DNA of 64,000 nt from Desulfosudis oleivorans Hxd3 (GCF_000018405.1 NC_009943.1:272417-336416); one strand, 5' to 3'. Counted from the stretch's first letter, positions 28,658-37,138 are shown. Notes: a model not told the origin generated them from the sequence alone. Numbers and translations: made by a program.

Positions 28658-29251
28658 TTACTGCTTTTCCGTGTCATGCTGTTTGAGCCGGCACAAAAGT
28701 TCTTCAAAGCTCACCGGAGTGATGCCCGGTTCAAGAATGACATCCGGCACCGGCTCCCCGGCCAGGCCATCCTTGAAGCTGAAATACTGGCCCCTGGTGC
28801 GAAGTATCCGCTGCCGGTTCAGGCTGGCTTTGAGCTCTTTTAATGCCTTTAACACCATGCCAATGGAGGGAAGTCCTGTTCGGACAAACTGTTTGCAGGA
28901 TGCGCAGATGCCGGTGGCCCGATTGATGCCGGACAGGGGGGACCCGCCTGCCGAGAAGATGTAAAGCCTGCCCGCGCAGTGGGGGCAAAGGGCCATCAAC
29001 AGGTCCTGCTGCCACAACCGCAAAAGGACGCCGATGGGCGCCCGGTGGCCGCCCATGTAAATCAGGCCGATGACGGCATCAACCGGGCCGGAATGAAACA
29101 GTTCCGGAGAAGCAAGAATCATATCCTGGTGTTTGAGGATCAATTCAAGGTTTTCCTGAAGCAGCTGAAGATCCCGTGCCTTTTCTTTTCTTGACTGTTT
29201 GGGAAGAAGCACCTCTTTTTCTATGATGGTCTGTTTTTCTCCAAGTGTCAT
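28658..29251 (-). CDS. Uncharacterised two-CxxC (zinc-binding) protein
   Basis: 197 residues from an ATG at 29251 preceded by AAAGGGGG; a longer frame to 29299 is less likely. The N-terminal third is a charged helix (EKEVLLPKQSRKEKARDLQ). A central pair CPHC and CASC, about 25 residues apart, should bind zinc. No known DNA-binding domain is obvious. Its promoter contains palindrome B1, 42 bp upstream of the ATG, so it is a candidate for the regulator of the palindrome regulon, or simply a regulon member. Confidence 0.7.
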   Translation of the reverse strand: MTLGEKQTIIEKEVLLPKQSRKEKARDLQLLQENLELILKHQDMILASPELFHSGPVDAVIGLIYMGGHRAPIGVLLRLWQQDLLMALCPHCAGRLYIFSAGGSPLSGINRATGICASCKQFVRTGLPSIGMVLKALKELKASLNRQRILRTRGQYFSFKDGLAGEPVPDVILEPGITPVSFEELLCRLKQHDTEKQ

Positions 29252-29292
29252 GGTTTTGCCCCCTTTTTGTAAAGCCAGAATAGACCATGGCT

Positions 29293-29309
29293 GTTCCATA
29301 GGACGGAAC
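29293..29309. promoter_or_regulatory. Operator-like palindrome B1
   Basis: GTTCC-ATAGGAC-GGAAC followed by GATAG, as at A1. It lies 42 bp upstream of the two-CxxC gene (minus strand) and 76 bp centre-to-centre from B2. Confidence 0.75.
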
Positions 29310-29368
29310 GATAGCTTTGTTTGCAGGGAAGGTGGGCGCTCAACGGAGCATTAGGAAAGTGGTTTTGC

Positions 29369-29385
29369 GTTCCGTTTTATGGAAC
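29369..29385. promoter_or_regulatory. Operator-like palindrome B2
   Basis: GTTCC-GTTTTAT-GGAAC followed by GTTTCTG, as at A2. It is in the divergent region before the DraG-phosphatase gene. Confidence 0.75.
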
Positions 29386-29746
29386 GTTTCTGAGTTACGG
29401 TGGCGTTGCAACCAGAGTTGCCGGCCGGCAAGGGCTGGTGCGGGAGCTGCTGGCCCGCCTTTTTCCGTTGTCACCGGCTCTTGTTGCTGTAACAGCCGTA
29501 ATAGTGGATCATGTGTTCCCTGCGGTTTGGGGATAAAATAAGATTCGTTGCTGATTGAATAATTTGTGAGAGTTTGATATGGCAATAATAATCAAATATT
29601 TAGGGGATGGGAGAAAAAGTATGCCCCAAAGCCTCAGTATTGTAAAAAACCGACTATTCAAATGTACCGGCCTGTCTGCTCCTTTTCATTTGATGCGCTG
29701 AACGGCATTTTTAAGTTACGGGTATGAATTAAGGAAAAAGGAAAAA
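29386..29746. other. Leader region of the DraG-phosphatase gene
   Basis: A possible hairpin with a T-tract (GCGGG ... CCCGCCTTTTT, 29440-29463) lies here. A 40-codon frame at 29579-29701 has no supporting features. The DraG start at 29747 follows AAGGAAAAAGG. I see nothing else. Confidence 0.4.
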
Positions 29747-31366
29747 ATGGAGAATAGACATAAGATTGAGCATTATGAGGGCTGCCTGTTGGGCGGCGCG
29801 GTGGGTGACGCCCTTGGTGCGCCTGTGGAGTTTATGTCGCTTGACGACATCCTTCGTCGGTTCGGCCCGTCCGGGATAGTAGATTACGCCCCTGTCTCCG
29901 GTAAAACCGGTGCTATCACGGATGATACCCAGATGACCCTGTTTACGGCCGAAGGTATGCTGCGGTCTGTTACCCGGTGGCGGCATAAAGGGGTTTGTTA
30001 TCCACCCGCCGTTGTTTATTATTCATATCAACGCTGGCTGATGACCCAAGATAGCAGTGTTGATAAGGATGGGGATGTCAGCTGGCTGATGGATATCCCG
30101 GAACTACACAGCGAACGAGCGCCGGGCAGTTCCTGTCTGTCCGCATTACGGTCTTCTCGCCAGGGCAGCATGAAAGAACCGATTAATGACAGCAAAGGGT
30201 GCGGCGGTGTTATGCGGATCGCCCCGGTTGGACTGACCCAGGCTCTGGAGATAGTTTTTGAAACGGGCTGCGAGGTGGCGGCCCTTACCCATGGCCACCC
30301 AACGGGCTATCTTGCGGCCGGATGCCTGGCCCAGATCATCCGGCACATTATCGATGGATACAGCCTTATCCAGGCAATTGAAGCCACCCAGGCCATCCTT
30401 GCGGAGCAGAGAGACTGTGAAGAATGCCGGGATGCAATCGGGGCCGCTCTTCTTGCCTGGCGGCGTAAACAACCTTCCTTTGAAACCGTAGAGACCCTGG
30501 GGGAAGGGTGGATTGCCGAAGAGGCCCTTGCCATAGGAATTTACTGCGCGCTGGTGGGCGGTGATGATTTTGAAAGGGGCGTCACCCTGGCGGTGAACCA
30601 CAGCGGCGATTCCGACAGCACCGGCGCTATCACGGGAAACATTATGGGCGCCCTGCTAGGGGTATCCGCCATTCCCCAGCGGTATCTGGATCAACTGGAA
30701 CTAAAAGACGTCATCACGGAGCTTGCCGACGACTTATATACGGGTTTTAAAGAGGGTGACGGGTGGTGGAATAAATACCCGGGCAGCGGGCTATACTTCC
30801 GGTCTAAAGAAGAGGATGTTGAACACTATACCGTTCCTTTTGACCGTTGTTACTGGGTTGTCCCCGGTAAACTGATGGCCGGGTGTTATCCGGGTGGTCT
30901 GAATAAAGAAGAGGCCCGAAAAACATTGCAGGGCCTGCTGGACCACGGTATCCGGCATGTGGTCAGCCTGATGGAGCCCGATGAAAAGGACCACGCCGGC
31001 AAGCCGTTCATCTCATACGAACCGCTTATGCAGTCTCTGGCGATTGCAGCGGGTAAAGCCGTCACGTTTGCCCGGTTTCCAATAAAGGATCAGAATATCC
31101 CCACAGAAGATGAAATGGTCGGCATTCTGGATCATATTGGCCGGGAAATTGATGCCTCAATACCTGTGTATGTGCATTGCTGGGGTGGCAAGGGAAGAAC
31201 CGGCACGGTAGTTGGGTGTTATCTGGCCAGGCATGGCCTTGCGTCCGGTAAAAGTGCTTTGCGGGGCATACAGGAACTCAGGCGAGATGTGGCAGACGCC
31301 CATCATGCCTCTCCCGAAACAGACCCACAAAAGAAGATGGTTATTTCCTGGGCGCGGGGCCAGTAA
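29747..31366 (+). CDS. ADP-ribosylglycohydrolase (DraG-type) fused to dual-specificity phosphatase
   Basis: A 539-residue two-domain enzyme. Residues 1 to ~330 form a DraG/ARH fold: GAVGDALGAPVEF, DDTQMT near 57 and GDSDSTGA near 287 supply the two-metal site that removes ADP-ribose from proteins. Residues ~350-539 are a tyrosine/dual-specificity phosphatase with the catalytic loop HCWGGKGRTG (C-x5-R) near 476 and an upstream acidic segment. Both active sites look intact. It lies downstream of palindromes B1 and B2 and ends the island. It could reverse two kinds of protein modification, or act on linked nucleotide substrates; neither can be decided here. Confidence 0.92.
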   Translation: MENRHKIEHYEGCLLGGAVGDALGAPVEFMSLDDILRRFGPSGIVDYAPVSGKTGAITDDTQMTLFTAEGMLRSVTRWRHKGVCYPPAVVYYSYQRWLMTQDSSVDKDGDVSWLMDIPELHSERAPGSSCLSALRSSRQGSMKEPINDSKGCGGVMRIAPVGLTQALEIVFETGCEVAALTHGHPTGYLAAGCLAQIIRHIIDGYSLIQAIEATQAILAEQRDCEECRDAIGAALLAWRRKQPSFETVETLGEGWIAEEALAIGIYCALVGGDDFERGVTLAVNHSGDSDSTGAITGNIMGALLGVSAIPQRYLDQLELKDVITELADDLYTGFKEGDGWWNKYPGSGLYFRSKEEDVEHYTVPFDRCYWVVPGKLMAGCYPGGLNKEEARKTLQGLLDHGIRHVVSLMEPDEKDHAGKPFISYEPLMQSLAIAAGKAVTFARFPIKDQNIPTEDEMVGILDHIGREIDASIPVYVHCWGGKGRTGTVVGCYLARHGLASGKSALRGIQELRRDVADAHHASPETDPQKKMVISWARGQ

Positions 31367-31502
31367 ACGGTTTAAAAAAATTATAGAGAAAAATATGGGG
31401 GTATTTTAGGGGGCATTTTTCTAAACTAAAAATCAAAAATATAATTATTCCAAAATATTAATTATTAAATTCGATGGTGCGCTGGGGAGCCACAACATCC
31501 GA

Positions 31503-31530
31503 GGCAGCAGGAATCTCTGCTGCCTTTTTT
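31503..31530 (+). terminator. Rho-independent terminator after the island
   Basis: Perfect 8-bp stem GGCAGCAG / CTGCTGCC with a 6-base loop and a run of six T. It follows the DraG-phosphatase gene by 136 bp, across an AT-rich stretch. Confidence 0.9.
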
Positions 31531-31548
31531 ATTTGATACCATATGTCA

Positions 31549-31800
31549 GTAGTGTCCGGTTAATTTTTCAGAAAAGCTTATAAGGTTTTATAATGTTTGA
31601 CAATAATAACCCAAAAGACTGTTGTCGACTTGAAGTTTGACGCTTGTGGAACATAATCCTTTCGAACCTTAAAACGAAAGGATGTTCCCATGAACCAAGG
31701 CCGTACAGTATTTTCACAAATTTTAGACTTTTTACCAATGCACAAATTCCGTCAGTCGTATGGCATGAAATTTGACATAATGGAAAGATAAGACCAAAAA
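31549..31800 (+). mobile_element. IS4-type insertion sequence remnant
   Basis: Starts with AGTGTCCGGTTAA, a familiar left end of this IS group, and contains the first codons of its transposase. The rest of the element and the right end are missing. It separates the island from core genes. Confidence 0.7.
31690..31791 (+). pseudogene. IS4-family transposase N-terminal stub
   Basis: 33 codons beginning MNQGRTVFSQILDFLPMHKF, the conserved start of an IS4-group transposase, then unrelated residues and a stop. Non-functional. Confidence 0.8.
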
Positions 31801-31837
31801 AATTTCTACTTGCGAGCCTGTATGTCAAAAGATGCTT

Positions 31838-32923
31838 TTACCCCAAACTTAAAACAGCCCGCTCGGCGCTGGACAGGGCGCCTTCGAGGTAACCGCCGAA
31901 ATCGTCTGCTGTTTCTGAGCCGGCAAAGTGGAGGGTGTTGTTCCAGGTGCTTGTTTTTCCGGAAGGTGGCAGGAACTCGGGGTGGTTGTGGGCCGTCCGC
32001 TGGTCATATTCGGTGGCGGTAAATGGTTCCTGCGCCCAGTCCTGGTAGTAGACGCTGACCGGTTGTGCGGCTGTGTGGCCGTAAAGAAGAGCAAGCTGGC
32101 CAAGGATGGCCTGGATCATGGTCTGGCTGTCCTTGCGCCGCAATGCCGGAATGCCGACAAATCCGGTCAGTCCGTAAGGGCTGTCGGTTTTGCCGGATCC
32201 GTCATGAATTTCCCCCAGGGGGCCGCACAGGCTGAACCCCTGGCCTGAAAGGCCGGACCGCCGCCAGTCCGCTTTGTCATAAAGCGCGAAAAATTTGGCC
32301 TGTCCCGCCATCCAGGTGCTTGCCCTTAACATGGCCTGGGTAAGGTCGTGGGGCAGGTCTGGTGTAAACAAAATGGAACCGGCGGCAAGACGGGGCGGCA
32401 AGGCAAGAATAACGCTGGATGCCTCCAGCCGGCATTGAGGCACCTGGTCAAGACAGCCGACCGTAACCCGGGCACCATTGTCCAGCCGTTTGATTTTGCA
32501 AACCGGATGGTTGAGCCGGATGCGATCCCCGGGAATCCGGGAGCAGAGGCCGTTGACAAGCGATATCATGCCGTTGTCAAGCCGCCATCCGGGCGGGTTC
32601 ATCGGATATCCCGGAATGGTCTCCGTCTGGCCGTCCCGTGCCTGGAACCGGCACAGGCCTGATTCAAACTGGGGGTATCCGGCCAGGTCCAGCGCCTTTA
32701 CCAGCGCGTTTACCCTGGGGTTTCTCGCGGGCCAGTACCAGGAAGGCCCCAGGTCGGTAAAAAAGCCGTTATGCGCCGGGCTTAAAATCCTGCCACCCAC
32801 ACGGGGCCGGGCCTCAAGCAAAACAAATGATTTTTTCTTTTTGGTCAGCATAAAGGCTGTGTAAAGCCCGCTGAGACCGCCCCCTATAATAATGGTATCG
32901 ACGCTTTCCTGTTCGGCAGACAT
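31838..32923 (-). CDS. FAD-dependent amine oxidase family protein
   Basis: A 361-residue flavoprotein, somewhat shorter than typical monoamine oxidases. The N-terminal dinucleotide-binding motif IIGGGLSGLYTA (residues 11-22) is followed by EARPRVGGR, the FAD-binding second motif. The C-terminal FAD motif is LHFAGSETADDFGGYLEGA. The substrate (amine, carotenoid or other) cannot be inferred. There is no signal peptide. It stands alone, on the opposite strand to the cytochrome gene. Confidence 0.9.
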   Translation of the reverse strand: MSAEQESVDTIIIGGGLSGLYTAFMLTKKKKSFVLLEARPRVGGRILSPAHNGFFTDLGPSWYWPARNPRVNALVKALDLAGYPQFESGLCRFQARDGQTETIPGYPMNPPGWRLDNGMISLVNGLCSRIPGDRIRLNHPVCKIKRLDNGARVTVGCLDQVPQCRLEASSVILALPPRLAAGSILFTPDLPHDLTQAMLRASTWMAGQAKFFALYDKADWRRSGLSGQGFSLCGPLGEIHDGSGKTDSPYGLTGFVGIPALRRKDSQTMIQAILGQLALLYGHTAAQPVSVYYQDWAQEPFTATEYDQRTAHNHPEFLPPSGKTSTWNNTLHFAGSETADDFGGYLEGALSSAERAVLSLG

Positions 32924-33437
32924 ATTTATTGTAAATGCTCGCGTTTCCGGTTTTTATTCGCACAACAGGTCCCTTGATGCGTTATGCGCCTCTAAAATCA
33001 AAAAATCAAGGGGTTCGCGGTCTGGCACATAAGCCTGAATAAAAGATGTCAAAGTTGATGGCTTCGTAAAAAGCCCAATATCTGCGTTGCGCTGCACCCC
33101 TCGTCACTGCGGCGTACGACAAGTACGCCTCATTCCTCGGGATTTGCGGCGCCTTGATATTGAACTTTTTACTTTGCCATCCCAAACAGACTTTTTACGA
33201 GAGCATCAAAGTTGACAACCGGCTTGTTCTGAAAAGAAAAATGCGGTAGTGTCTCCGGCATAAAATTTTTATTGGGCATTTTAAAACAGGCAAAAAGATC
33301 AATCGGCGCGCCCGCGGCGTGAAAAAATTTGCGTCTTATGATATGGAATGCCGGAAGTCACCTGTCCCAAAGGTGCTTTGGAACACACGGGGCAGATCAA
33401 AATACATGACCGGATTTGGTTTACAGGAGGAGTGTTT
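32924..33437. other. Intergenic region with a MITE-like repeat
   Basis: The 514-bp region between divergent amine oxidase and cytochrome genes is mostly filled by the repeat at 33049-33216. The cytochrome promoter must lie between 33217 and 33425, but no clear -35/-10 pair is visible. Confidence 0.5.
33049..33216. repeat. MITE-like palindromic repeat
   Basis: Its ends are imperfect inverted repeats: GATGGCTTCGTAAAAAGCC at the left and CTTTTTACGAGAGCATC at the right. It contains inner palindromic segments including GCGGCGTACGACAAGTACGCC. A shorter relative is at 36832-36900. It has no coding capacity and is probably mobilised in trans. Confidence 0.75.
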
Positions 33438-34046
33438 ATGAAACGGTTTTTACTGATGTTCGGAATTTTCTTTGTGGTGTCTTCATTTGTTCTTACCGGT
33501 TGCGGTAAGCCCCCTGACAGCAAGAGCAAGCCGCCGAAGGGGTATGTCGCAAAGCCTGTTTCAAGGCCGGCGCCGAAAGCGGAAAAGCCGGCACCGGCGA
33601 CCCCGGCCCAACAGGAAGCTCCGTCCGTTGCCGAGGCCCCGGCAAAACCGGCCCCTGCGGCCCCTGCCGCCGGTGAGGCCGGTGACGTTATTGAAATGAA
33701 GAACACAAAGGCCTTTGACCCCCATAAAATGGGGATCGTCATGTTCACCCACACCAAACATTTTTCCGCCAAGCCCGACGGATACGGCATTGCCTGCGGC
33801 GATTGTCACCACGACAAGGAGGGCAAGCCTCTGGCGTTGAAAGTCGGGGATTCGGTGCAGGGATGCATGGAGTGCCATGACAAGCCGGGCAAGACCCCGA
33901 GAAAACCGGCCGGAATTTCCCCGGCGGAGTGGGACGCCATGCAGCTGGAGTATTATTACGGCGCAATCCACATCAACTGCATCGACTGCCACAAGGCCGG
34001 CGGCGCCGGCCCGGTGAAATGCACGGACTGTCATATCAAGCCCTGA
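33438..34046 (+). CDS. Tetrahaem class III cytochrome c (c3-type) lipoprotein
   Basis: 202 residues starting at 33438 after GGAGGAG. A lipoprotein signal (hydrophobic stretch then SFVLTGC) should anchor it to a membrane on the periplasmic side. A Pro/Ala/Lys-rich linker follows (residues ~25-80). The C-terminal domain has four haem sites: CGDCH, CMECH, CIDCH and CTDCH, as in cytochrome c3/c7-like proteins. It would carry low-potential electrons, for example from periplasmic hydrogenase or formate dehydrogenase. It is monocistronic, with a strong terminator downstream. Confidence 0.95.
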   Translation: MKRFLLMFGIFFVVSSFVLTGCGKPPDSKSKPPKGYVAKPVSRPAPKAEKPAPATPAQQEAPSVAEAPAKPAPAAPAAGEAGDVIEMKNTKAFDPHKMGIVMFTHTKHFSAKPDGYGIACGDCHHDKEGKPLALKVGDSVQGCMECHDKPGKTPRKPAGISPAEWDAMQLEYYYGAIHINCIDCHKAGGAGPVKCTDCHIKP

Positions 34047-34120
34047 CAGCAGGCATCTGATGAAGAACCGGCGCGGTTTTGCTTCCGGTTCACAACGGGT
34101 TTGCCAGGAAAAAAAAGCAA

Positions 34121-34154
34121 AAAAGGACAGCAGGGCCTCCTGCTGTCCTTTTTG
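34121..34154 (+). terminator. Terminator of the cytochrome gene
   Basis: Perfect 14-bp stem AAAAGGACAGCAGG / CCTGCTGTCCTTTT, loop GCCT, then T-rich sequence. Because of its symmetry it could also stop minus-strand transcription. Confidence 0.95.
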
Positions 34155-34292
34155 TTCCGTCAGGGCCACATCTGTATGTTAATACTTGCAAAAAAACCGG
34201 TGATCGCTTATGAACAGTAGACGATAAACTTCGCCGGGTCCGCCGCATCCTGCCGGAGCCACCGGCCATACACGTAAAGGAGTTTGTATTTT

Positions 34293-36188
34293 ATGCTTCA
34301 ATTCATGCGACAAAAAGCCTCATCCATTATCATCAAAGGGGTTTTAAGCCTGGTCATTCTGGCCTTTATTTTTCTGGGCATCGGCAATTTCCGGGAGCAG
34401 CAGGAGGTGACGGCGGCCACGGTCAACGAGGAGATTGTTACCGGCCGGGAGTTCCAATACACCTACCAGCGGCTTCTGGATACCTACCGCCAGCAGTTCG
34501 GCGGTGCCTTAAACGACGACCTGCTCAAGATGCTCAACCTCAAGGAGCAGGCCATGAACCAGCTGATCTCGGAAAAGATCATTCTGCAGCAGGCGGACAA
34601 ACTGGGCCTGAACGTGTCGGACAGCGAGCTGGCCGCAACCATCAGCAGCATTCCCGCCTTTCAGAACAACGGCCGGTTTGACAAGACCCGGTATAACCGG
34701 CTGCTGCAGAGCAACCGCATGACCGCCGCCGCCTTTGAGCAGAGCCAGAAACAGGGCCTTTTGGTCGACAAGTTGCGCACCCTGATCACCGACAGCGTTC
34801 TGGTGTCTGACAACGAGGCCCGGCAGTGGTTTGACTGGGAAAACGCCCGGGTGAAGATCACGGCCGCCGTGTTTGCGGCAGAGGGCCGTACCGACGTTGA
34901 TCCCGCCGAAGCGGCGGTGGCCGCCTATTATGAGGAACACAAGGATCAATACAAAACACCGGAAAAACGGAAAATCACCTATGTGCGCGTGGCGCCCGCC
35001 CGCTACCTGTCCGAGGTAAAGGTGACCGAAGAAGAGATCGCCGATTTTTACCAGGCCAACCAGGATTTCTACTGGAACGAAGAGACCGTGGAGGCCCGGC
35101 ATATCCTGATTTCCCTGGAACAGGACGCGGACGAGGCCCGGGTGGAGGAAGCCCGGCAGAAAGCCGCTGATATTTACGTTATGGTGACGGACGGGGGCAA
35201 GGACTTTGCTGAAACCGCCAGGCAGTATTCAGAGGGTCCCAGCGCCGGCGAGGGCGGCTACCTGGGCGCCTTTACCCGGGAAGACATGGTGGCGCCTTTT
35301 TCGGAAAAGGCCTTTTCCATGGCGCCGGGAGAGATCAGCGAGCCGGTGAGAAGCCAGTTCGGCTGGCACATCATCAAGGTGGAAAAGGTCAACGCGGCAT
35401 TCACCACGCCCCTGGACGAGGTCCGGGCGGACATTGAAAAGCAGCTGCTGGACCAGAAGGCCGGAGAGTACGCCTATGAGGAGGCCCTGACCCTGTTTGA
35501 CATGGCCCTGGACACCGACAGCGTTGAACAGGCCGCCGCCTCCCGGAACCTGACGGCCGTCACTACCGACGCCATTACGCAGAACGATACCCTGGCCGAT
35601 GTTGAAGCCGGCCGCACCATGGTACGCCAGGCCTTTGACTTTGTTGAAAAAGAGATCAGCGATGTGATTACCGAAGGCAATACGCATTTTCTTTTTCAGG
35701 TGACGGAAGTGATGCCGGCCGCGGTGCCCCCGCTGGAGAACGTTCAGGCCCGCGTGATAGAAGATCTGCGGGAACAGATGCGGAAAGAGGCGGCCCAGGC
35801 CGAGGCCGAAAGCGTGCTTGAAAAGGTAAAGGCGGGCCAGCCCCTGGAGGCGGCCTGTGCCGGCACGCAGGCCGAGATCGTGGCCACCGGCTTTTTCGGC
35901 CGAACCGGCGCTGTTCCCGATATCGGCAACGAGCCGGCCCTGTCCAGAGCCGCTTTTGACCTGACCAAAAATCAGCCGGTTGCCCCGAATGTGGTGGAGG
36001 GGAGAACCGGTTATTACGTTGTGGTGTTAAACGACCAAAAGGCACCCGAGGCCTCGGAATTCGAAGAGAAGCGGGACGCTGTTGTCAAGCGGCTGACCGC
36101 GCAGAAGAAAAACGAGGTGTTCATGTCCTGGCTGAAGACCATGCGCCAGGAAAGCGACATCACCATTGACGAGGCGTTCCTGAGGTAA
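34293..36188 (+). CDS. SurA/PpiD-type periplasmic peptidyl-prolyl isomerase
   Basis: 631 residues from the ATG at 34293 (AAAGGAG upstream). One N-terminal membrane segment (about residues 14-33, IIIKGVLSLVILAFIFLGIG) anchors the protein with the rest in the periplasm. A SurA-N chaperone region follows, and a parvulin (PPIC) domain at about 265-370 begins ARHILISLEQ and contains GGYLGAF and FGWHIIKVE. This layout is that of PpiD, which assists folding of exported proteins. It is a stand-alone core gene. Confidence 0.92.
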   Translation: MLQFMRQKASSIIIKGVLSLVILAFIFLGIGNFREQQEVTAATVNEEIVTGREFQYTYQRLLDTYRQQFGGALNDDLLKMLNLKEQAMNQLISEKIILQQADKLGLNVSDSELAATISSIPAFQNNGRFDKTRYNRLLQSNRMTAAAFEQSQKQGLLVDKLRTLITDSVLVSDNEARQWFDWENARVKITAAVFAAEGRTDVDPAEAAVAAYYEEHKDQYKTPEKRKITYVRVAPARYLSEVKVTEEEIADFYQANQDFYWNEETVEARHILISLEQDADEARVEEARQKAADIYVMVTDGGKDFAETARQYSEGPSAGEGGYLGAFTREDMVAPFSEKAFSMAPGEISEPVRSQFGWHIIKVEKVNAAFTTPLDEVRADIEKQLLDQKAGEYAYEEALTLFDMALDTDSVEQAAASRNLTAVTTDAITQNDTLADVEAGRTMVRQAFDFVEKEISDVITEGNTHFLFQVTEVMPAAVPPLENVQARVIEDLREQMRKEAAQAEAESVLEKVKAGQPLEAACAGTQAEIVATGFFGRTGAVPDIGNEPALSRAAFDLTKNQPVAPNVVEGRTGYYVVVLNDQKAPEASEFEEKRDAVVKRLTAQKKNEVFMSWLKTMRQESDITIDEAFLR

Positions 36189-36235
36189 GCGCTTCAGGCG
36201 GAACATAATGAGCCACGGGCAGAGGGAGGTGCGTG

Positions 36236-36487
36236 ATGTTTGGCAAACGAACATCGTCAGGCAAGGGCCGGGGCGACGAGCCCGTCTATCGTTCCTATAA
36301 ACAGTGCCCGGACTGTCTTGCCAGGATGCCGCTGAACGCGACCAGGTGTCCGGAATGCAACCAGCGTGTGGGGGAGATTCAGGCCGACGGCAAGGCCCTT
36401 AAACCCACCGACTGGAAGAGCTATATCGTTACCGCCATTCTGTTTGCCCTGTTCTATTTTTTTGTGCGATGGGCCTTTTTTACCTGA
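36236..36487 (+). CDS. Small zinc-ribbon membrane protein
   Basis: 83 residues. An N-terminal zinc ribbon (CPDC ... CPEC) is followed by one C-terminal membrane segment (YIVTAILFALFYFFVRWAFF). A GGGAGG site precedes the ATG. Function unknown; it is a plausible small membrane-associated adaptor in the same run as ppiD. Confidence 0.8.
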   Translation: MFGKRTSSGKGRGDEPVYRSYKQCPDCLARMPLNATRCPECNQRVGEIQADGKALKPTDWKSYIVTAILFALFYFFVRWAFFT

Positions 36488-36557
36488 TTCGACGGCGCCG
36501 TTGTCAGGCCCGGCGTTTGACAACCCTTGATTTACAAATTTTCAGAGGACGGAGCAG

Positions 36558-36836
36558 ATGCTGAATAGTAAAAATTTCTGGTATGCCAACATGGCCGGTG
36601 CTGTTGCGGGATGGGCTTTTATCATTTTCGGCGCGGCCGCGCCCTTTTCCGGCCTTCTGTACGGCCTCTGGGTCGTTGTTACCCTGCTGTGGGTCATCGG
36701 CCACCCCCTGGAACTGGCCATGGCCATTCCCGTGGCCATGAAAGCCGGCTATTCGCCCGCTGCCGCCGTGGTCTATACCCTTGTTTTCGGTATCACCTGG
36801 TGGATACCGGTCAAGTGGGGCGTCTTCAAACCCTGA
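36558..36836 (+). CDS. Small membrane protein
   Basis: 92 residues with about three hydrophobic segments (AGAVAGWAFIIFGAAAPF, YGLWVVVTLLWVIG, AAVVYTLVFGITWWIPVKW). AGAGGACGGAG lies upstream. No recognised domain. The last codons (GVFKP) and stop are duplicated 84 bp downstream at 36903-36926, flanking a dispersed repeat. Confidence 0.78.
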   Translation: MLNSKNFWYANMAGAVAGWAFIIFGAAAPFSGLLYGLWVVVTLLWVIGHPLELAMAIPVAMKAGYSPAAAVVYTLVFGITWWIPVKWGVFKP

Positions 36837-36935
36837 CGGCTTTGTAAAAAGCCCAATTTCTGCGTTGCGCCGCATTCCTCGTCACTGCGGCGTACGCAAA
36901 GCGGGGCGTCTTCAAACCTGACGGCTATTGCTGAA
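36832..36935. repeat. Dispersed palindromic repeat with flanking duplication
   Basis: TTTGTAAAAAGCCCAATTTC and the following CTGCGTTGCGCCGCATTCC match the left part of the repeat at 33049. The sequence GGGGCGTCTTCAAACC occurs on both sides (36819 and 36903), as if duplicated on insertion. Confidence 0.7.
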
Positions 36936-36951
36936 AAGCGGGGATTCTTTT

Positions 36952-37038
36952 TACACCGCAAAGGCGCAAAGAGCGCAAAGAGTTATATTTTCTCCTTTAT
37001 ATGTAGCGTTCATGTTTGCCTTTGCGTCTCCGCGGTGA
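36952..37038. repeat. Second dispersed inverted repeat
   Basis: CACCGCAAAGGCGCAAAG at the left is complemented by CTTTGCGTCTCCGCGGTG at the right. This is a common short non-coding repeat type in environmental bacteria. No gene lies in this 302-bp gap. Confidence 0.65.
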
Positions 37039-37138
37039 ATTTAGTTTTTCGAGGTTTCCTGAAGGCTGCCGGTGTCACACAACAGGCCCGGCATACACAC
37101 GTCTGGAGCGCACTGTAAACAGAAAAGGAGTGTTGGCA

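Noticed and set aside
29321-29536. 71-codon hydrophobic frame over palindrome B2
   Set aside because: It overlaps the operator pair and a hairpin, lacks a ribosome site and has no recognisable family.
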